DNA from: Monomorium pharaonis
Lineage: Eukaryota > Arthropoda > Insecta > Hymenoptera > Formicidae
Length of the DNA: 64,000 nucleotides
NCBI RefSeq assembly: GCF_013373865.1
Contig: NC_050468.1
Span: 6,448,510-6,512,509, forward strand
Direction: 5' to 3'
In this document: positions 38,837 through 51,132 of the stretch, one piece after another
Position numbering within the stretch: position 1 is the first letter of the stretch
How the letters are laid out: each line of letters opens with the position of its first letter
Position numbers and translations under genes: made by a program
The notes under the pieces: model-generated
The model's database searches: none
What the model was told of the DNA's origin: nothing
Seen by the model: the letters and a program-made list of their open reading frames with translations, nothing else

Positions 38837-41800
38837 TGTGTCTAGATAGAGGAATAGATAGAAGGATAGATAGATAGATATATGATTTCTTATAAATTGT
38901 ATGTAATTTCATGTAATTCTGAAACTATTTTTGACTCGAATATTATACCACATGTTACTTAACATGTAATATACAAGTAAAAAAATTTTTATCAGGTAAA
39001 TTATTATAAGATATACAGGATTATTTAGTTTGTGATCATAATTAATGAAACTTTATATATATATGCAATAAGTAGTAATAATGAAGAGTAAAATCAAAAA
39101 ATTTATTAAATATATTTTAATTTTATTTTATTAAGAAAAAATAAGCACAAACGTATAACAATATTATAATTATTCTGACAAAGAAATAATGAACTATATG
39201 TTTTTAGCTGGAAGTTACATCACGCGAAAATAAAAATATAGAGCGTGTCGAAAATAAATTTGTTTCGTCAAATAAAAATAAAAATAATTATGTTTTGTCC
39301 GATAATTTAAAGTCTTCAAATTTAACAGAGCAAACAAATATTAAACCTTTAGGCACAATTTCTACAAATATTTCTGTGACACGGACTATCTCTAAATCAA
39401 TGAAACCGAAAGTGCTTCCACGGAAGAAGGCTAAAAAATCTAATAAAATTATAATGATTGATCTTACAACCGATATCGCTTTTGAACGGTGTATAAAGAA
39501 AAGGAAATCCAGAAAAGTTGCATGGCTTGAAGAAGCTAAGAAGAAACTTGACGCAAAGACGATAAGGGCATCACAGAAGATTAAGAACCAGCAAATAGTC
39601 GAAAATCTAAACTCTTTGAAAAACATAATTCCTAATCAACAATTGGAAGATATACTTCAACCCATGCATGCCACAGAAAATACAACTTTGAAGAATGATT
39701 TGAGTATACCTACCATGCAGGATATAAAATTGGATAACATAAAAATGAAATCTATGCAACATCTTGATAAAAATATTACATCAGTTAATAGCAACACAAT
39801 ATCTGCAAAACAATCAGTAGACATGAATAGCAATGACAAAAGTGAAACTGCTGGGGTGCTGCATTGCACAGTCTCTTCTTCTGTAATCGTTGATAGGCCA
39901 CAGTCTAATAAACCTAAAACTTCTGAAAATTTGCTATTGGATATTACGAATAACGCTGATAAAATTAGTAAATGTCATGATGTTAATACTTTGGAAGCAA
40001 AAAATAAGGAGAAAATAAATAATAGGCATAATACACAGACTGTGATTAAACGACTGATAGAAAAAGACACTCCGCCTGAAAGTGAAACCTGTAAAAGAGT
40101 TGAAAGTTTAAGGAAAATCTGTGATTTAGGAACAGAGCACTCTAAAACTGTAAATACTCCTTCGATATGTGCCCAAGATGATTCCAAAGACGAAGATGAT
40201 AACTCTAATGATATTACTAACTATCTTAGTACAACTAAGGATAAATTATCCCCGCATGTAATTTCATCTCTGGAGCATACGGATTGCAGAAATAAAACAA
40301 AGAATGAAAGAAATGGAAAAATAGAAGATTTTGGTAAGAATGAAAAGCATGTGCAGAACGATACCTGTGAAATGATAAGTAATGAAACACAGTATTTCAA
40401 ATCAACCATAATTGTTAGTGAATTAAATAAAGAGAAATTTGCAGTTTCTACAGCAGCTGAAACTCGTACTACAACAACTGTAAGTAATGTGGAAATATTA
40501 ATAAATGATGTAACAGAATCTGAGCAATTGCAACAATCGTGCATTACTGAAAATACAAGACATTCGCAGGAATCTAAGTCTCAAGATAAATATGTATCAA
40601 CAAACCATGATGCAAATAATACTGTTAACATTAGTCAAATGAATGGAGACCATTCTAATGTACAAACAGATTTAAAAGTTGATACTTGCATTGAAGTAAG
40701 CGATGAGATACGGGATAGCAGATTCTCTAATCATAAAATCAGAGAAACTATTTTTGAAAATCACACAGCTGATAAGAAAAATATTTCTAATATTCTCGAT
40801 ATGTCACTGTGTTCAAAGAAAAAAGGAATCAATGGTGAGGAAGATATCGATTTGAAAGCAGATTGTAAAGAAAGCGCAGAAATAGAATCTAACGGGAATT
40901 GTGGTAGAGAATGTAACATAGAGGAATTAGAAAGATCTTCCGTACTGTGTAAAAAAGTTGACCAAATGCATAATCACGAATTACCGAAAGAATCATCACA
41001 TACAAAAAACATTCAGGATTCATCGGAGGATAAATGTATCATTCGAGATTCAGAATTACACGATAATATAGATGGTCTTTCGTTGTTAGCCGATGTTATT
41101 GCAAGTCAGCACGTATCTCATCTAAAAGCCGGACGCGAGTTAAAATACGAACAAATCAAAGTCAAGGATTATGCGTCGTTAAGAAGTTCTCCTTATAATC
41201 AAACTACGGATGATGAAGCTGATACGAATGATTCGTCTAATAGCGTTTCTCAAATTTTAGAGAATCCAACCGCCGAAGTTATCAATAGAATAGTTGGAAT
41301 TTATCCAGAGGATGCGTTAGACAAAGTGGCGCTTCACGTTGAAGTTACATCGACAACTGATCCTGACGACCGCGAAAACGATCCAAACAACAGCGTCTCG
41401 CATATTGTTGAAACTATTAATTACGAAACAGACACAATATCCAACAATTTAAGTATGGTGGAAAACAATGTGCAGTCAATAAAGGAGAATACGAATGTTA
41501 TATTAAACGGTGAAACAGTCGTGCTCTTACAAAAGTCTCCCAATAGTAATTTATACATCATCAATAAAGCAGTGGAAAATGCACGGGATCATAATAGCGA
41601 TGATGAAAACTGTCCAATTAAAGAAAAGGGCTGGATGGTCTCACCAGAAGATTGTGCATCGTTCGAAGTTGTTAATACATCGGAGCATATTTCGTTCAAT
41701 TTGGATCTGCCGCAATACAATAAGGAATTATCGTGCCAAGAAACTAAATATTCCGTCGGAAGAAATAAAAGTATAAAAATCGAACCCGAGGAAGAGAATA

Positions 41801-43161
41801 GTTTAATGGGCATCGCAGAAATGAAATCTTACAGTAAGAAGGGTTCGTTACCGGTTGACGTGTTACCGGCGACATCGCAGATCTATCAGGATACGAACGT
41901 TGCGAATGTAAGCATCAGCAAGTCGATCGATAAACGAAAATCCAAGTCCATTCTTACTTATAGACAGAACATTAAGCAAGAGTTTAGTAATCATATTACG
42001 CCGAATTGTGGAATACAAGGGTGCAACGGGATACATTCGCATCCGCACGAAGTAATTGATCCACAACATTCGTTACATATTCCGGTCACCCATCCCACAA
42101 CAATATCTCCGATTTATGGGAACTGCGCTGCCGGCACAGATCTGTGTATGCCATATCACAAGCATTGCACCTCCGTGTCGTGTAGTTTACAGATTAATTC
42201 TACTACTTCACTCCATTCCCACACGAAATCCGCTAATTCATGTGGGAGATCGCACTGCTCGTGTATAAATTATAATACGTATGACATAGTCACGCATTGT
42301 AGACAGTGTATACACCCTGCCACAGACTCCCACGTGTCTTGCATTGAAAGTAATTCTTATTTTTTGCCCACACATTCATCAGTACAAACATCCGCCGTCC
42401 AAGAGCACGATAGGACAAAAAGCGAAGCGGTAATAAGTAAATTGTATGACGAACAAATATTACGTAAAAGAGTATTACAAAGTAATACCTTGGAGAAACT
42501 GGATATGTCGCGCGAGCCGCCAGATAAGTTATTCAAGAAAGATATGGAGAATAAGTTGCCGCTGAAAAAAAGATTAAAGGCCCATGCCATGATGTCTATG
42601 GCGTATGAAAAGGTACCCATTAAAACGGAGAAATTGGATAATTATCCTGGAATTCCTATGATGTCTATAGCAGCCTTAGAAGCGATAGATGGTACACAAA
42701 CGCAAATTATTAAATCGCCATATGAATTATCCCCTACCGAAGAAGATAATCCACACGGCAGCTATCATTTCAACTCGAATATAGTGCGAAGGGATTACTA
42801 CAAAGATGTACACATTTCTAATACACATCATAATCTTACGAAAGAAAGTACAAGAAATCACGAGCGCCAGTTTCGACCGAATGGTGATCAGCCTAACGCT
42901 GTGTGCCTAGAAAGTTGTCAGGACAGGACACCTGCGCAGCGCAGAGACGTCACAAATCCAACATCTCTGAAACATATGGCAACGGAGACGATCGAGCAAG
43001 ACAGCCCGTGTAAAAAAACAAAAAAAACGCAGTCGTCTATTAGACAAACGAGAAGCTCAAAAAGAAACGTTCCTAAGGTAAATTATTGTTACACCGATGT
43101 TGATCCAGAATGGAATCCGTCCGGTGAGTCAAAACGAAAACGTAAGAAGACTAGTCGATGA
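33680..43161 (+). CDS. Gene A: large SUMO-motif nuclear protein, paralogue of gene B (family unrecognised)
   Basis: Seven exons: 33680-33755, 35503-35677, 36942-37059, 37177-37321, 37391-37478, 37849-38218, 39208-43161. All junctions are GT-AG and the phases agree, giving 1,641 residues and a TGA stop. Residues 1-25 are Ala-rich. Residues about 50-320 look helical and align with gene B through FPWxSxF (53-59), YIDMELK (141-147) and YIR-Y (217-220). A basic stretch precedes IIMIDLT (about 405-411), a SUMO-interaction-type motif. The last exon encodes a long, polar, probably disordered tail with LKYE, IKIE, IKQE and IKTE (SUMO-attachment type), a Cys/His-rich stretch near 1258-1375, and a basic end (KRKRKK) that could be a nuclear localisation signal. 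Exon 1 is joined by its strong donor, the matching phase and an open frame; if it is wrong, translation starts at 35517 and gives 1,611 residues. I do not recognise the family; a nuclear role is inferred. Confidence 0.85.
33885..33965. repeat. (GA)n purine tract in gene A intron 1
   Basis: About 80 bp of GA/GGA/AAGA purine repeats 130 bp after the exon 1 donor. Confidence 0.9.
34861..34952. repeat. (CT)n tract in gene A intron 1
   Basis: About 20 CT units followed by CT-rich sequence. Confidence 0.9.
38278..38410. mobile_element. Inverted-repeat element in gene A intron 6 (133 bp)
   Basis: AACTGCCAAAAATTGAG with CTTTGACACTG on the left pairs with the complement of the right end (CAGTGTCAAAG, then TTTTTTCGACAGTT). 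It is non-coding and lies 60 bp after the exon donor at 38219. Confidence 0.55.
38746..38835. repeat. (TG)n array in gene A intron 6
   Basis: About 45 uninterrupted TG units, followed by TAGA tetranucleotides. It is a potential Z-DNA former and a highly variable locus. Confidence 0.95.
39208..43161 (+). CDS. Gene A terminal exon (giant, 3,954 bp)
   Basis: The acceptor at 39206-39207 (TTTTTAG) opens a single uninterrupted frame of 1,317 codons to TGA at 43159-43161. The encoded region is Asn/Ser/Lys/Glu-rich with few hydrophobic runs, as expected for an intrinsically disordered tail. It carries the SUMO-interaction-type motif near its start, the four hydrophobic-K-x-E sites, the Cys/His-rich stretch and the basic end. 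The equivalent exon of gene B is about half as long (1,890 bp) and lacks the Cys/His stretch. Such a long open frame in AT-rich DNA is strong evidence of selection for coding. Confidence 0.95.
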   Translation: MEVTSRENKNIERVENKFVSSNKNKNNYVLSDNLKSSNLTEQTNIKPLGTISTNISVTRTISKSMKPKVLPRKKAKKSNKIIMIDLTTDIAFERCIKKRKSRKVAWLEEAKKKLDAKTIRASQKIKNQQIVENLNSLKNIIPNQQLEDILQPMHATENTTLKNDLSIPTMQDIKLDNIKMKSMQHLDKNITSVNSNTISAKQSVDMNSNDKSETAGVLHCTVSSSVIVDRPQSNKPKTSENLLLDITNNADKISKCHDVNTLEAKNKEKINNRHNTQTVIKRLIEKDTPPESETCKRVESLRKICDLGTEHSKTVNTPSICAQDDSKDEDDNSNDITNYLSTTKDKLSPHVISSLEHTDCRNKTKNERNGKIEDFGKNEKHVQNDTCEMISNETQYFKSTIIVSELNKEKFAVSTAAETRTTTTVSNVEILINDVTESEQLQQSCITENTRHSQESKSQDKYVSTNHDANNTVNISQMNGDHSNVQTDLKVDTCIEVSDEIRDSRFSNHKIRETIFENHTADKKNISNILDMSLCSKKKGINGEEDIDLKADCKESAEIESNGNCGRECNIEELERSSVLCKKVDQMHNHELPKESSHTKNIQDSSEDKCIIRDSELHDNIDGLSLLADVIASQHVSHLKAGRELKYEQIKVKDYASLRSSPYNQTTDDEADTNDSSNSVSQILENPTAEVINRIVGIYPEDALDKVALHVEVTSTTDPDDRENDPNNSVSHIVETINYETDTISNNLSMVENNVQSIKENTNVILNGETVVLLQKSPNSNLYIINKAVENARDHNSDDENCPIKEKGWMVSPEDCASFEVVNTSEHISFNLDLPQYNKELSCQETKYSVGRNKSIKIEPEEENSLMGIAEMKSYSKKGSLPVDVLPATSQIYQDTNVANVSISKSIDKRKSKSILTYRQNIKQEFSNHITPNCGIQGCNGIHSHPHEVIDPQHSLHIPVTHPTTISPIYGNCAAGTDLCMPYHKHCTSVSCSLQINSTTSLHSHTKSANSCGRSHCSCINYNTYDIVTHCRQCIHPATDSHVSCIESNSYFLPTHSSVQTSAVQEHDRTKSEAVISKLYDEQILRKRVLQSNTLEKLDMSREPPDKLFKKDMENKLPLKKRLKAHAMMSMAYEKVPIKTEKLDNYPGIPMMSIAALEAIDGTQTQIIKSPYELSPTEEDNPHGSYHFNSNIVRRDYYKDVHISNTHHNLTKESTRNHERQFRPNGDQPNAVCLESCQDRTPAQRRDVTNPTSLKHMATETIEQDSPCKKTKKTQSSIRQTRSSKRNVPKVNYCYTDVDPEWNPSGESKRKRKKTSR

Positions 43162-44619
43162 TCAATACTATTTCATTACGAGAAGTCACTTCTGTAAAAA
43201 TGAATAAGAAAAAGCAACCTGTATAGAGGACAAATGTGTTCTTCAAGCTGTGGCACTGTAAATCTGTAAATATATGTAAACAGAAGCAAAAATAACTCGT
43301 CTTAGGAAGATTTAGAGATAGATCGTTCAGCAGCGTGTTCAAGATTAACGTCAGCGAAGAATTGCATTAGCTATATAGAAGACTCCCGCATAAAATATTT
43401 TTGATGTTTAATTAGATATCGCTAGAAGCAAGTTGTAGAGAATTTTATTCTGTTAAACCACAGTTTAGATATATTCAAGCGCGATAGCAAATTGATTTAC
43501 AATTACATGACCTGTCGTCATATTCTTAATTACTGTCATAACTAGATATGTCTAAATTGTGATTAAACATCGTCTTTCTCTACCCTTGCGATATTGTAAA
43601 TGATATAAAGCTTTGTAAGATATTTCAATTTTAACGTTTTTCTATTGACATAGTTGCAGCGATGTTTGTCGCGAACTATAATTTTCTTAAGCATAAAATT
43701 CTTTTAAATTCTTGTAAAATAAGATAAAAGTTTCTGTAAAGTTTTCGGTATGAATTGTATATATATATATGTATATATATGTACATACATAATCAATGCC
43801 AAACAGAAATTTATTTGGGGGAACGTATTTCGAAGTAATATCATTTTTAAGGTAAGAATTTTATATAACAGCATAGAGTTTAATGAATTATTTGCTGACG
43901 CATTAATACAAAATAATATGAAATCAACCTGTTAAAAATATTACGTATAATATTTATACAGATTAATTATAATTATTATGTTATCATATGTTGCCTCTAC
44001 AGGCAACACAGGTTATAACAATCGTAGAATCAAATTTTTAATATTGCAAATTAATGTAAATCAATAAAATACCGTAAATTTACTTTATTTTATTCTGATT
44101 GAATAATTTTAAGGTGATAATATGTATGAACTTTTCTCCAGGTTTCTGAAGAATACAAATTTAGATTCAGGAATGTAATGCGACCAGGTTGACGATTGAA
44201 AGTTAAAAGTATATAAAATCTAAAAATCCAAATTTATTGAACATAAACAGGATACACGACGTACCAGGAGCTTATTTGCATAGGTAATTCTGCAGTAATT
44301 ATGTATATAGAGCTTTGTATCATAAATATCTGATAATAAGCTCTAGATAATAGATAGTTATAATTTTATTTAATTGTGATAATAGTTTTTTCCGATTGTA
44401 TTGATTTCATAAAAATATGGTTTCATACAGATTTTTATAGCGTATGTCTTGTATTTCAGATTAATTACCCGCTTATATGAGTAACTTTGGGCAAGTGTTT
44501 AATGCAAGCACATAAATGTCAATAAATTCGCCAAATGATGCAAAATTATTTGTATTGCCGTACAATTTTAAAAACTGGAGATGTTTAATTTCTTCCATTT
44601 TATAATCCTTTTATTACAT

Positions 44620-44650
44620 ACATACACACACGTGCGCGCGCACGCGCGTG

Positions 44651-44700
<50 letters not shown>
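44620..44700. repeat. (CA)n array with GC-rich alternating start
   Basis: CACACGTGCGCGCGCACGCG grades into about 25 CA units downstream of gene A; entirely alternating purine-pyrimidine. Confidence 0.9.
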
Positions 44701-44703
<3 letters not shown>

Positions 44704-45107
44704 CCCTATATCAAGAAAAAATAGTATTATTTAATATAAACTTGTATACATACAGGGGTACCTATCAAAATAAGTAGAGTTAGTCAGTCGATTCGTATGA
44801 AAACAAGAAACTTCAGGTCCCATTGAAAAAGAAAGAAAAGATAGTATGCTACGTAATTGAAAGTAATCGATATATTTTTCTTGTAATGTCCATCTTTCGT
44901 TAAAACGCAAGGGCTATACACGAGCTACTTATTCTAAAAAATAAAATGACCTAATCGAGCTTGATAAATAAAATGAAACTGAGGCATGCAAAGAAAAATG
45001 CACAATTTAGATATCGATAGTTACCAAGATAGAAAAGCTTTACAACTAGCAAACATTGTATAGCTTGTTCCTATATAATTATTTAGTATTTCAGTTCATA
45101 TGTCTGG

Positions 45108-45258
45108 AATATTGTTTTAAGAACCGATTAATATTAATATATAACATTTAATTAAATTATATTAAATTTAACGTGAACATTTTGAGATAAATTTTTAAGA
45201 ATATAATTTTTTAAATGTTGTATATTATATTGTAAACGGTTCTTATGGAAACAATATT
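45108..45258. mobile_element. Inverted-repeat element (about 151 bp)
   Basis: AATATTGTTTTAAGAACCG on the left is matched by the complement of CGGTTCTTATGGAAACAATA on the right; the arms continue through TATAACATTTA and its complement. AT-rich interior. Confidence 0.55.
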
Positions 45259-47766
45259 GCTCATGATTCAATTTTATATTTATATCTTATGTTAATGGTT
45301 TTTAGAGTATCTATTATTATTAAATTCTTTTGTTTTAATTTTGTGTATCTGATCTGAAAAAATTAAGTCATATTGCAGTCCCTGTGTTAAACCTGAACCA
45401 GTCAGCGTCACTATATTATTCTGATACAAATGATACTAATTACGTTTAATTATTTTGAGATATAGATTTTTTGTTCAAGTAATGCATAACTTCAGTGCCA
45501 TATCCCTATACCTGATCTCATATCTGTGATCATTAGCTAAGCAGTAGCTAACATTTTGTTGTACAAAAAGAAAATGTACCTTGTTAAGTAGTCTATTCAA
45601 TAGATTACTTGTCACTGTCACACTTGTCATTATTGTACATTTATTCTTCGTAAACATGGTTGTAGTTAGAGGACTTTTTATTGTAAACTGCTGTACCTCT
45701 TATGTTTACTATTGTTCCCTTATTTTCAACTATTTCCATTAGATTTTATTAACTATATTTCCCACTCTCTCTTGACTGAAAGACGCGTCTTTTTTATTAC
45801 CGGTTCTTATTGTTACTATTTATTTATTAATTTACAATGCGATAAGTCTGATAGGCTTAAGTTTAACACAAATTTATATAAGTTATTATAGCTATAAATA
45901 ATTAGTTCATCAAAATTGCCAAAAGTCTTCATACATATGGATCGAATATAAATAGATCATTAATCATAAATAAATTATTGTAACGCATAAAGCATTTATT
46001 AAGGAAAGTCTGACATCTTAAACATTAATCAAGTTAGTACAGTAAAGTACTTTACATCAGATGCCTCATTAATTCGTGTTCATCAAAAATTCAGTATTGT
46101 GTATGCGTAGAATATCTCTTTCATATATAATGATAAATAAACATGTATTTACTTATATTTGTACATCATGTGCATTACATAAAATATCGACTGCATAAAA
46201 TTGAGGTAAATATACTTGCACATATAAAAATACGAATATATTTACCTCTCTATATTATATTCATTGAAACGATAGAGTCATCGCTATTACCTATGAAGTA
46301 AGAATAGAAATGTTAGAAACTCTGAACAGGGTAAAATATCAATATGCTTTTTGATGCTTGCAGCATCGGGTTCATTATATTTTACATATATACTTATTAA
46401 ACCTAAAAATAGAATATATAATACATATACCTCTAAACAGGGTAAAAGCGAAAAAAACACTCGGCAAGCTTGTAACGTTTGTTATTTCATGTTTACATTT
46501 ATAGGTATTTCTTTTGATCAACACACTATTTTACGAGTGTATCTAATCGTTACTATTTTTTCCTTTTTAGTGAATTTTAGTATAAAGTGTTTTTATTACG
46601 CCAATATAATATCGTTCAAAATCTGTAAATATATTTTTAGGTATACACCACATCTAAAAATGTTTATTATACCATTATATTACAATTTCTTTTTCATGCA
46701 AAAAAGATAAAAATGAGATTTTAATATCGGTTTCCATACATACATACATACATACATACATACGTGTGTGTGTGTGTACATATATATATATATTCTATCT
46801 ATATTAGGCTAGATAATAAAACAAGTATTTACAAATTAAATACACATAGTGAGAGAAAAAATGTATTGAACGCTTCTAAAATGGTAATAGTAGTAACTTA
46901 TCAATCTTGCATATACGAATATCAAATTTTGATTCCACATCCTAACAAAAAATATCGTATTTCTTTTTATGTACATTGCCGAAATGTTTTAGAACTAAAT
47001 ACTGAGTTCTTGAGTTGATTTTGTATAATTGCGCGTAATAAATGAATAACTCGTATGTATTAAAAATTGAACTTTTATTCTTTTTTTCAGTCTCTGTATT
47101 GTTGTACATTGTGGATTTAACTTATCACAATACGATCTTTTTATACATAAAATGCAATTAATATCGAAAAATTAATTAAAATTAATTTATCATAGATCTA
47201 CACATATACACACTTGACTTATACATGAAGATTTATGAACATTTTCATGTAAAAAACATTAATGGTTCATACATAAAAATTTGAATTCGATAAATTAGGA
47301 GATGTATTGCATGATTCACAAAGTATTCGACTAAATATCATTATATCTTTATTAATCTACCTGCATACTTAAATATTTTACGCAGTATGAGCGGTAAGCG
47401 AGTGAATTTGTTTTAAAATCGTGTGAAAGCGTTGTTTAAACATATTCTGCCTTTCATATTGATATTTTACAAAGAAACATAACGCAACATAACACATTTT
47501 ACATAATTTGATAGATATATATGTATATATAATAAGTTTGTATATTACTTCAAAACTCCTACGTATATAAACTGCATAACCAGGTCTGACTTCTTTTAAC
47601 AAATTTGATAGAAGTTCCTTATACACAATACACACATACAGTATTTATTACATAAATATTTTGTATATATAAGAATGAAAAAAGATACAGCTGTGTTCTT
47701 AGGCCTAGAGGATGAAGTTGTAAATAAATAACATTTTACTATAAAGTTTGCAGAAAAGGATTAGAA

Positions 47767-47924
47767 TTACGTTTTAAATCGCTGACATGTACATTCAACA
47801 AAAAAACCATGTACAATATAATGCAATAAAGGAAACAGTTTTAAAGCTTCCATTGCACTATTCCCAGAAAATGAATCTTCACCAAATGGAATATCATTGA
47901 TTTTATGACGAAGCAATGTTATTG
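47767..47924 (-). CDS. Candidate terminal exon of an unidentified minus-strand transcript
   Basis: After a possible acceptor (TTACACAAG) the minus strand reads AITLLRHKINDIPFGEDSF, then SGNSAMEALKLFPLLHYI, then VHGFFVECTCQRFKT and a TAA. There is no ATG at the start and no database identity I recognise. The balance of charged, aromatic and Cys residues is protein-like in DNA that is otherwise very AT-rich. It may be the end of a gene lying between here and gene B, or a decayed coding remnant. Confidence 0.35.
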
Positions 47925-48173
47925 CTTGTGTAAGAATTGATATTTATTTGTTATTTGTATAATTATTATTTAGTAATGTATTGAAATGTACTATATTGAA
48001 ATATATATTCGTATGCAGTTTTTTAAATATACGTTTATCAGGGCACTGTATTTTGGTTAAAATTAGTAAGAACTTTTTTCGGATAAACTTTATTCTAGAG
48101 AATATATTTCATTTATTTACTATCTATGTATTGGCTGTAAACTTTGAATTATGCAATCTTTCGAATTACATAA

Positions 48174-48217
<44 letters not shown>

Positions 48218-48834
48218 ATGTACACACACATATATCTATCTATATATTCTATATATTTTTTTTTTAGAATATAATGTGATCCACTTTTTTCAGTGGAATG
48301 TGAGATTCTCTATAATAAATATAAAATATCCGAGGATATACAACGGAAGTTATAAATTTTCACGCATACTCTATTTATATAGAGCGTGCAGAACACGTGC
48401 TCAAATTTATGGTCATTTTGTATATATTCTCTTATAATATGCAACTTTAGAGATACAAAATATTTTTTTCTGCAACTTATATACGTGCAATTTAAAATAG
48501 CTATCGTCTATTTTGCAAACATTTACACGCAGTTACGTTTTCTCTTCTATCTAGCTAAGTACAAAGTCTTAAAAGAATACTTCTACACACAATGTATTTT
48601 AATCATTCAGGAAATTCAATATAAGGACTAAATTATCTTCACAGCAATAAATATAGCAAGCATCAAGACCCTGTGATTTTATTTTGTAAAATTTACAGTT
48701 TAAAAATAAAATATATGAAAAAATAGGAATGTGTAACTTTCTTTAAAGACTCGTTACAAAGCATCTCGCGTCAGATGCGAGGCGAGGTACTTATGTGAAC
48801 TTTGTATGATTCACAAGTAAATTTTTATTTAGAA

Positions 48835-48981
48835 CGATATTCATAGTCCGATATTATATACAAGATGATCTTAAATATGATCTTGAGTTGTACTGTTATT
48901 TCATTGGTTGAATGAAGTCTTAAGTCTGCCCGTGACTAGACTTAAAACGAACCTGAACTTAAAATTGAACTATGAATATCG
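48835..48981. mobile_element. MITE-like inverted repeat (147 bp)
   Basis: The left end CGATATTCATAGT and right end ACTATGAATATCG are perfect inverted repeats, with ATTGGTT in the interior. Size and terminal motif match the element at 4,579-4,724. Confidence 0.6.
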
Positions 48982-49174
48982 ACCTTAATTTCATCTATAA
49001 ACTGTTTTAATGAGACAAAGTAAATTTCGAAAGTGTATGGTTCGTTGAGCATAAAGCAATGTTTATATATATATTCTAAACTTGCCTTATCAAATTTATC
49101 TTGGAAAAAAAGCTTGAATAACTATTTTGACATCAATCTATCATAGTATCGTTAAATTTTAAAACACTTGGTTC

Positions 49175-49224
<50 letters not shown>
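49175..49224. repeat. (AAT)n microsatellite
   Basis: About 15 AAT/TAA units with one interruption, in the gene A/B spacer. Confidence 0.9.
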
Positions 49225-49226
<2 letters not shown>

Positions 49227-50420
49227 TCTATAATTTTCATCTACTTGTGTATGAAATATAAGGTACCTTAAAATCAGTCTATATGAGATATCGATAATAA
49301 GAAATATACAACAGATTAAACATCTCAATACTAAATATTATAGGACTCTTTTTGTATCAAGAACTCTTCTCAATCTCATTGACTAGAATAAACTATAATA
49401 AATTTGTAACTATCTATAATAATTAATGCAGGAAATAATATTTGTAAAGGTTATTTCCCTAAGTATATCTCAATTATTTAATTAAAATAATTTTATAATA
49501 ATTAAAACAGCATAAGAGACTTCATGCAAGTTATGATTTGGTTTAGATTTTTATGTATACGTCAGAAAAATTAAAAATAAATTACGTAAGAGAGTAAATG
49601 TCTTTTTTTATTGCCTAATAGCAATAAATGTGCACAATAAAATATTTAGCGAGTTTTCAGTGTTATGTTCTCTTATTATTTCACTAATCATTAAATTAAG
49701 CTTAAAAAAAAGCAAAGACAATATATACTATAGTTATACATAATATATAAAAATTATTTCTAATTGTGTTTGTGTATATGAGACTTTGTCAAATTGTAAA
49801 TTTTTCGAACTATATATTCAGTACTGGTATACTTAGAGAGTATTAATTCCAATAATTAATATAACCGTTATTGATCATTTCCACCTTATTTAAAATTCAA
49901 GGTAAAATATCTTGTATTTTCTTTAAATATAATAATCCGTGTAATAAAATGTTCTTTGTTAGTTATTCCTATTAAATCTACTTCTGCAATAACTTTGGAA
50001 ATATACCTCAGAAATTTAACTTTTACCAAAGTAGATGTGATTCACTACTTATTAGTTTTTCTTCTCTTTCTTCAACACGTACTTCGCATTATTCATATAT
50101 TTACTTAATATTTAAATGCAACTATAAAATAATATACATGCGCAAAGTGTATATATACATAAAATACATATTTCTAAAAAAAAATCTATCACAAATGCTT
50201 CTTGATCATATGATACGATAATCTATAATCACGAAGCATAACTTAAAAGAACCGTTTCTATACAGACTTCTGATCTTATAGATTATGTCTGAATAATTGT
50301 TACGAGTTACATTGTGTTGTGTATTAACAACTTGGAAGCTTTTTATATGATAATAATTTTCGTGTGTCCAATTTTTATTTCAATCATCAAGTTACGAGAC
50401 TTAGCGCATTATGCAAGTAG

Positions 50421-50527
50421 TTAAAAATTGGCGACTTCTTCAGGTTCATAAACGTGAATCAACGCTGTAATAAACAATACAAATGGTAAACATAATATCT
50501 TTGACATTGGAGCTTTTGTAATCCAAT
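50421..50527 (-). CDS. Candidate terminal exon with a hydrophobic segment, minus strand
   Basis: The frame reads WITKAPMSKILCLPFVLFI, then TALIHVYEPEEVANF, then TAA: a possible single membrane segment followed by an acidic end. The acceptor could be the AAG at 50530-50528 or a better pyrimidine-rich site ending TTATTACAG at about 50479, which would leave only LIHVYEPEEVANF coding. No partner exon was found in a matching phase, so this is tentative. Confidence 0.25.
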
Positions 50528-51132
50528 CTTACTATATTAAATAATTTATAATTTAATTAAATACGATCTAAAACAATGGTATTGTATATAAATTTGTTAA
50601 TATGTGTCCTTTAATTATTATTATAATAAAGTATGTATATAATTTGCTAAATATTTTTATATACCATTGTATACGAGAATAATTTAAATGTGGAATATTT
50701 TAGGAAAATCGGATCACAAAAGGCTGAAATATATTCGAGAAATCTCATTGCAAAACTCGTTATCTCTTACAAAAAATTATCTAGAAAAATGTTATTGAAT
50801 GAGTATGATAAATAGTAAATTTGTATAAACAGTATCGAATTATCAAGTACCAATTATATTTATAAAGAAAAAATTACAATATTATTTAAAAATTAATATT
50901 TTCCAATTAAAAAAAAATAGATTTTCTTTGCTATATGTCAAATATATGTTATTTCTGATTTATTATTAGATTTATAAAAATGTTTTTATAAATCTAAACT
51001 AATTTTCGTAAATAAAACAGAATTGATCATTGTTTTTTGTTTTGTGTTTTTTTTTTAAGGTGTTTAATCATACTGGAGATATTCGAGTTTTGAAATGAAA
51101 GGATTTACATAATAAATACATATTATACTCAC

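Larger units (their letters stand above)
43162..47766. other. Gene A 3' flank / spacer
   Basis: AT-rich; likely begins with the gene A 3' UTR. A canonical AATAAA lies at 44063-44068. It also contains the (CA)n array and the inverted repeat at 45,108. No coding frame is supported. Confidence 0.4.

Noticed and set aside
46351..46710. A 119-residue plus-strand frame
   Set aside because: AT-rich, Phe/Ile/Tyr/Lys-dominated composition with no domain and no splice context; chance frame.
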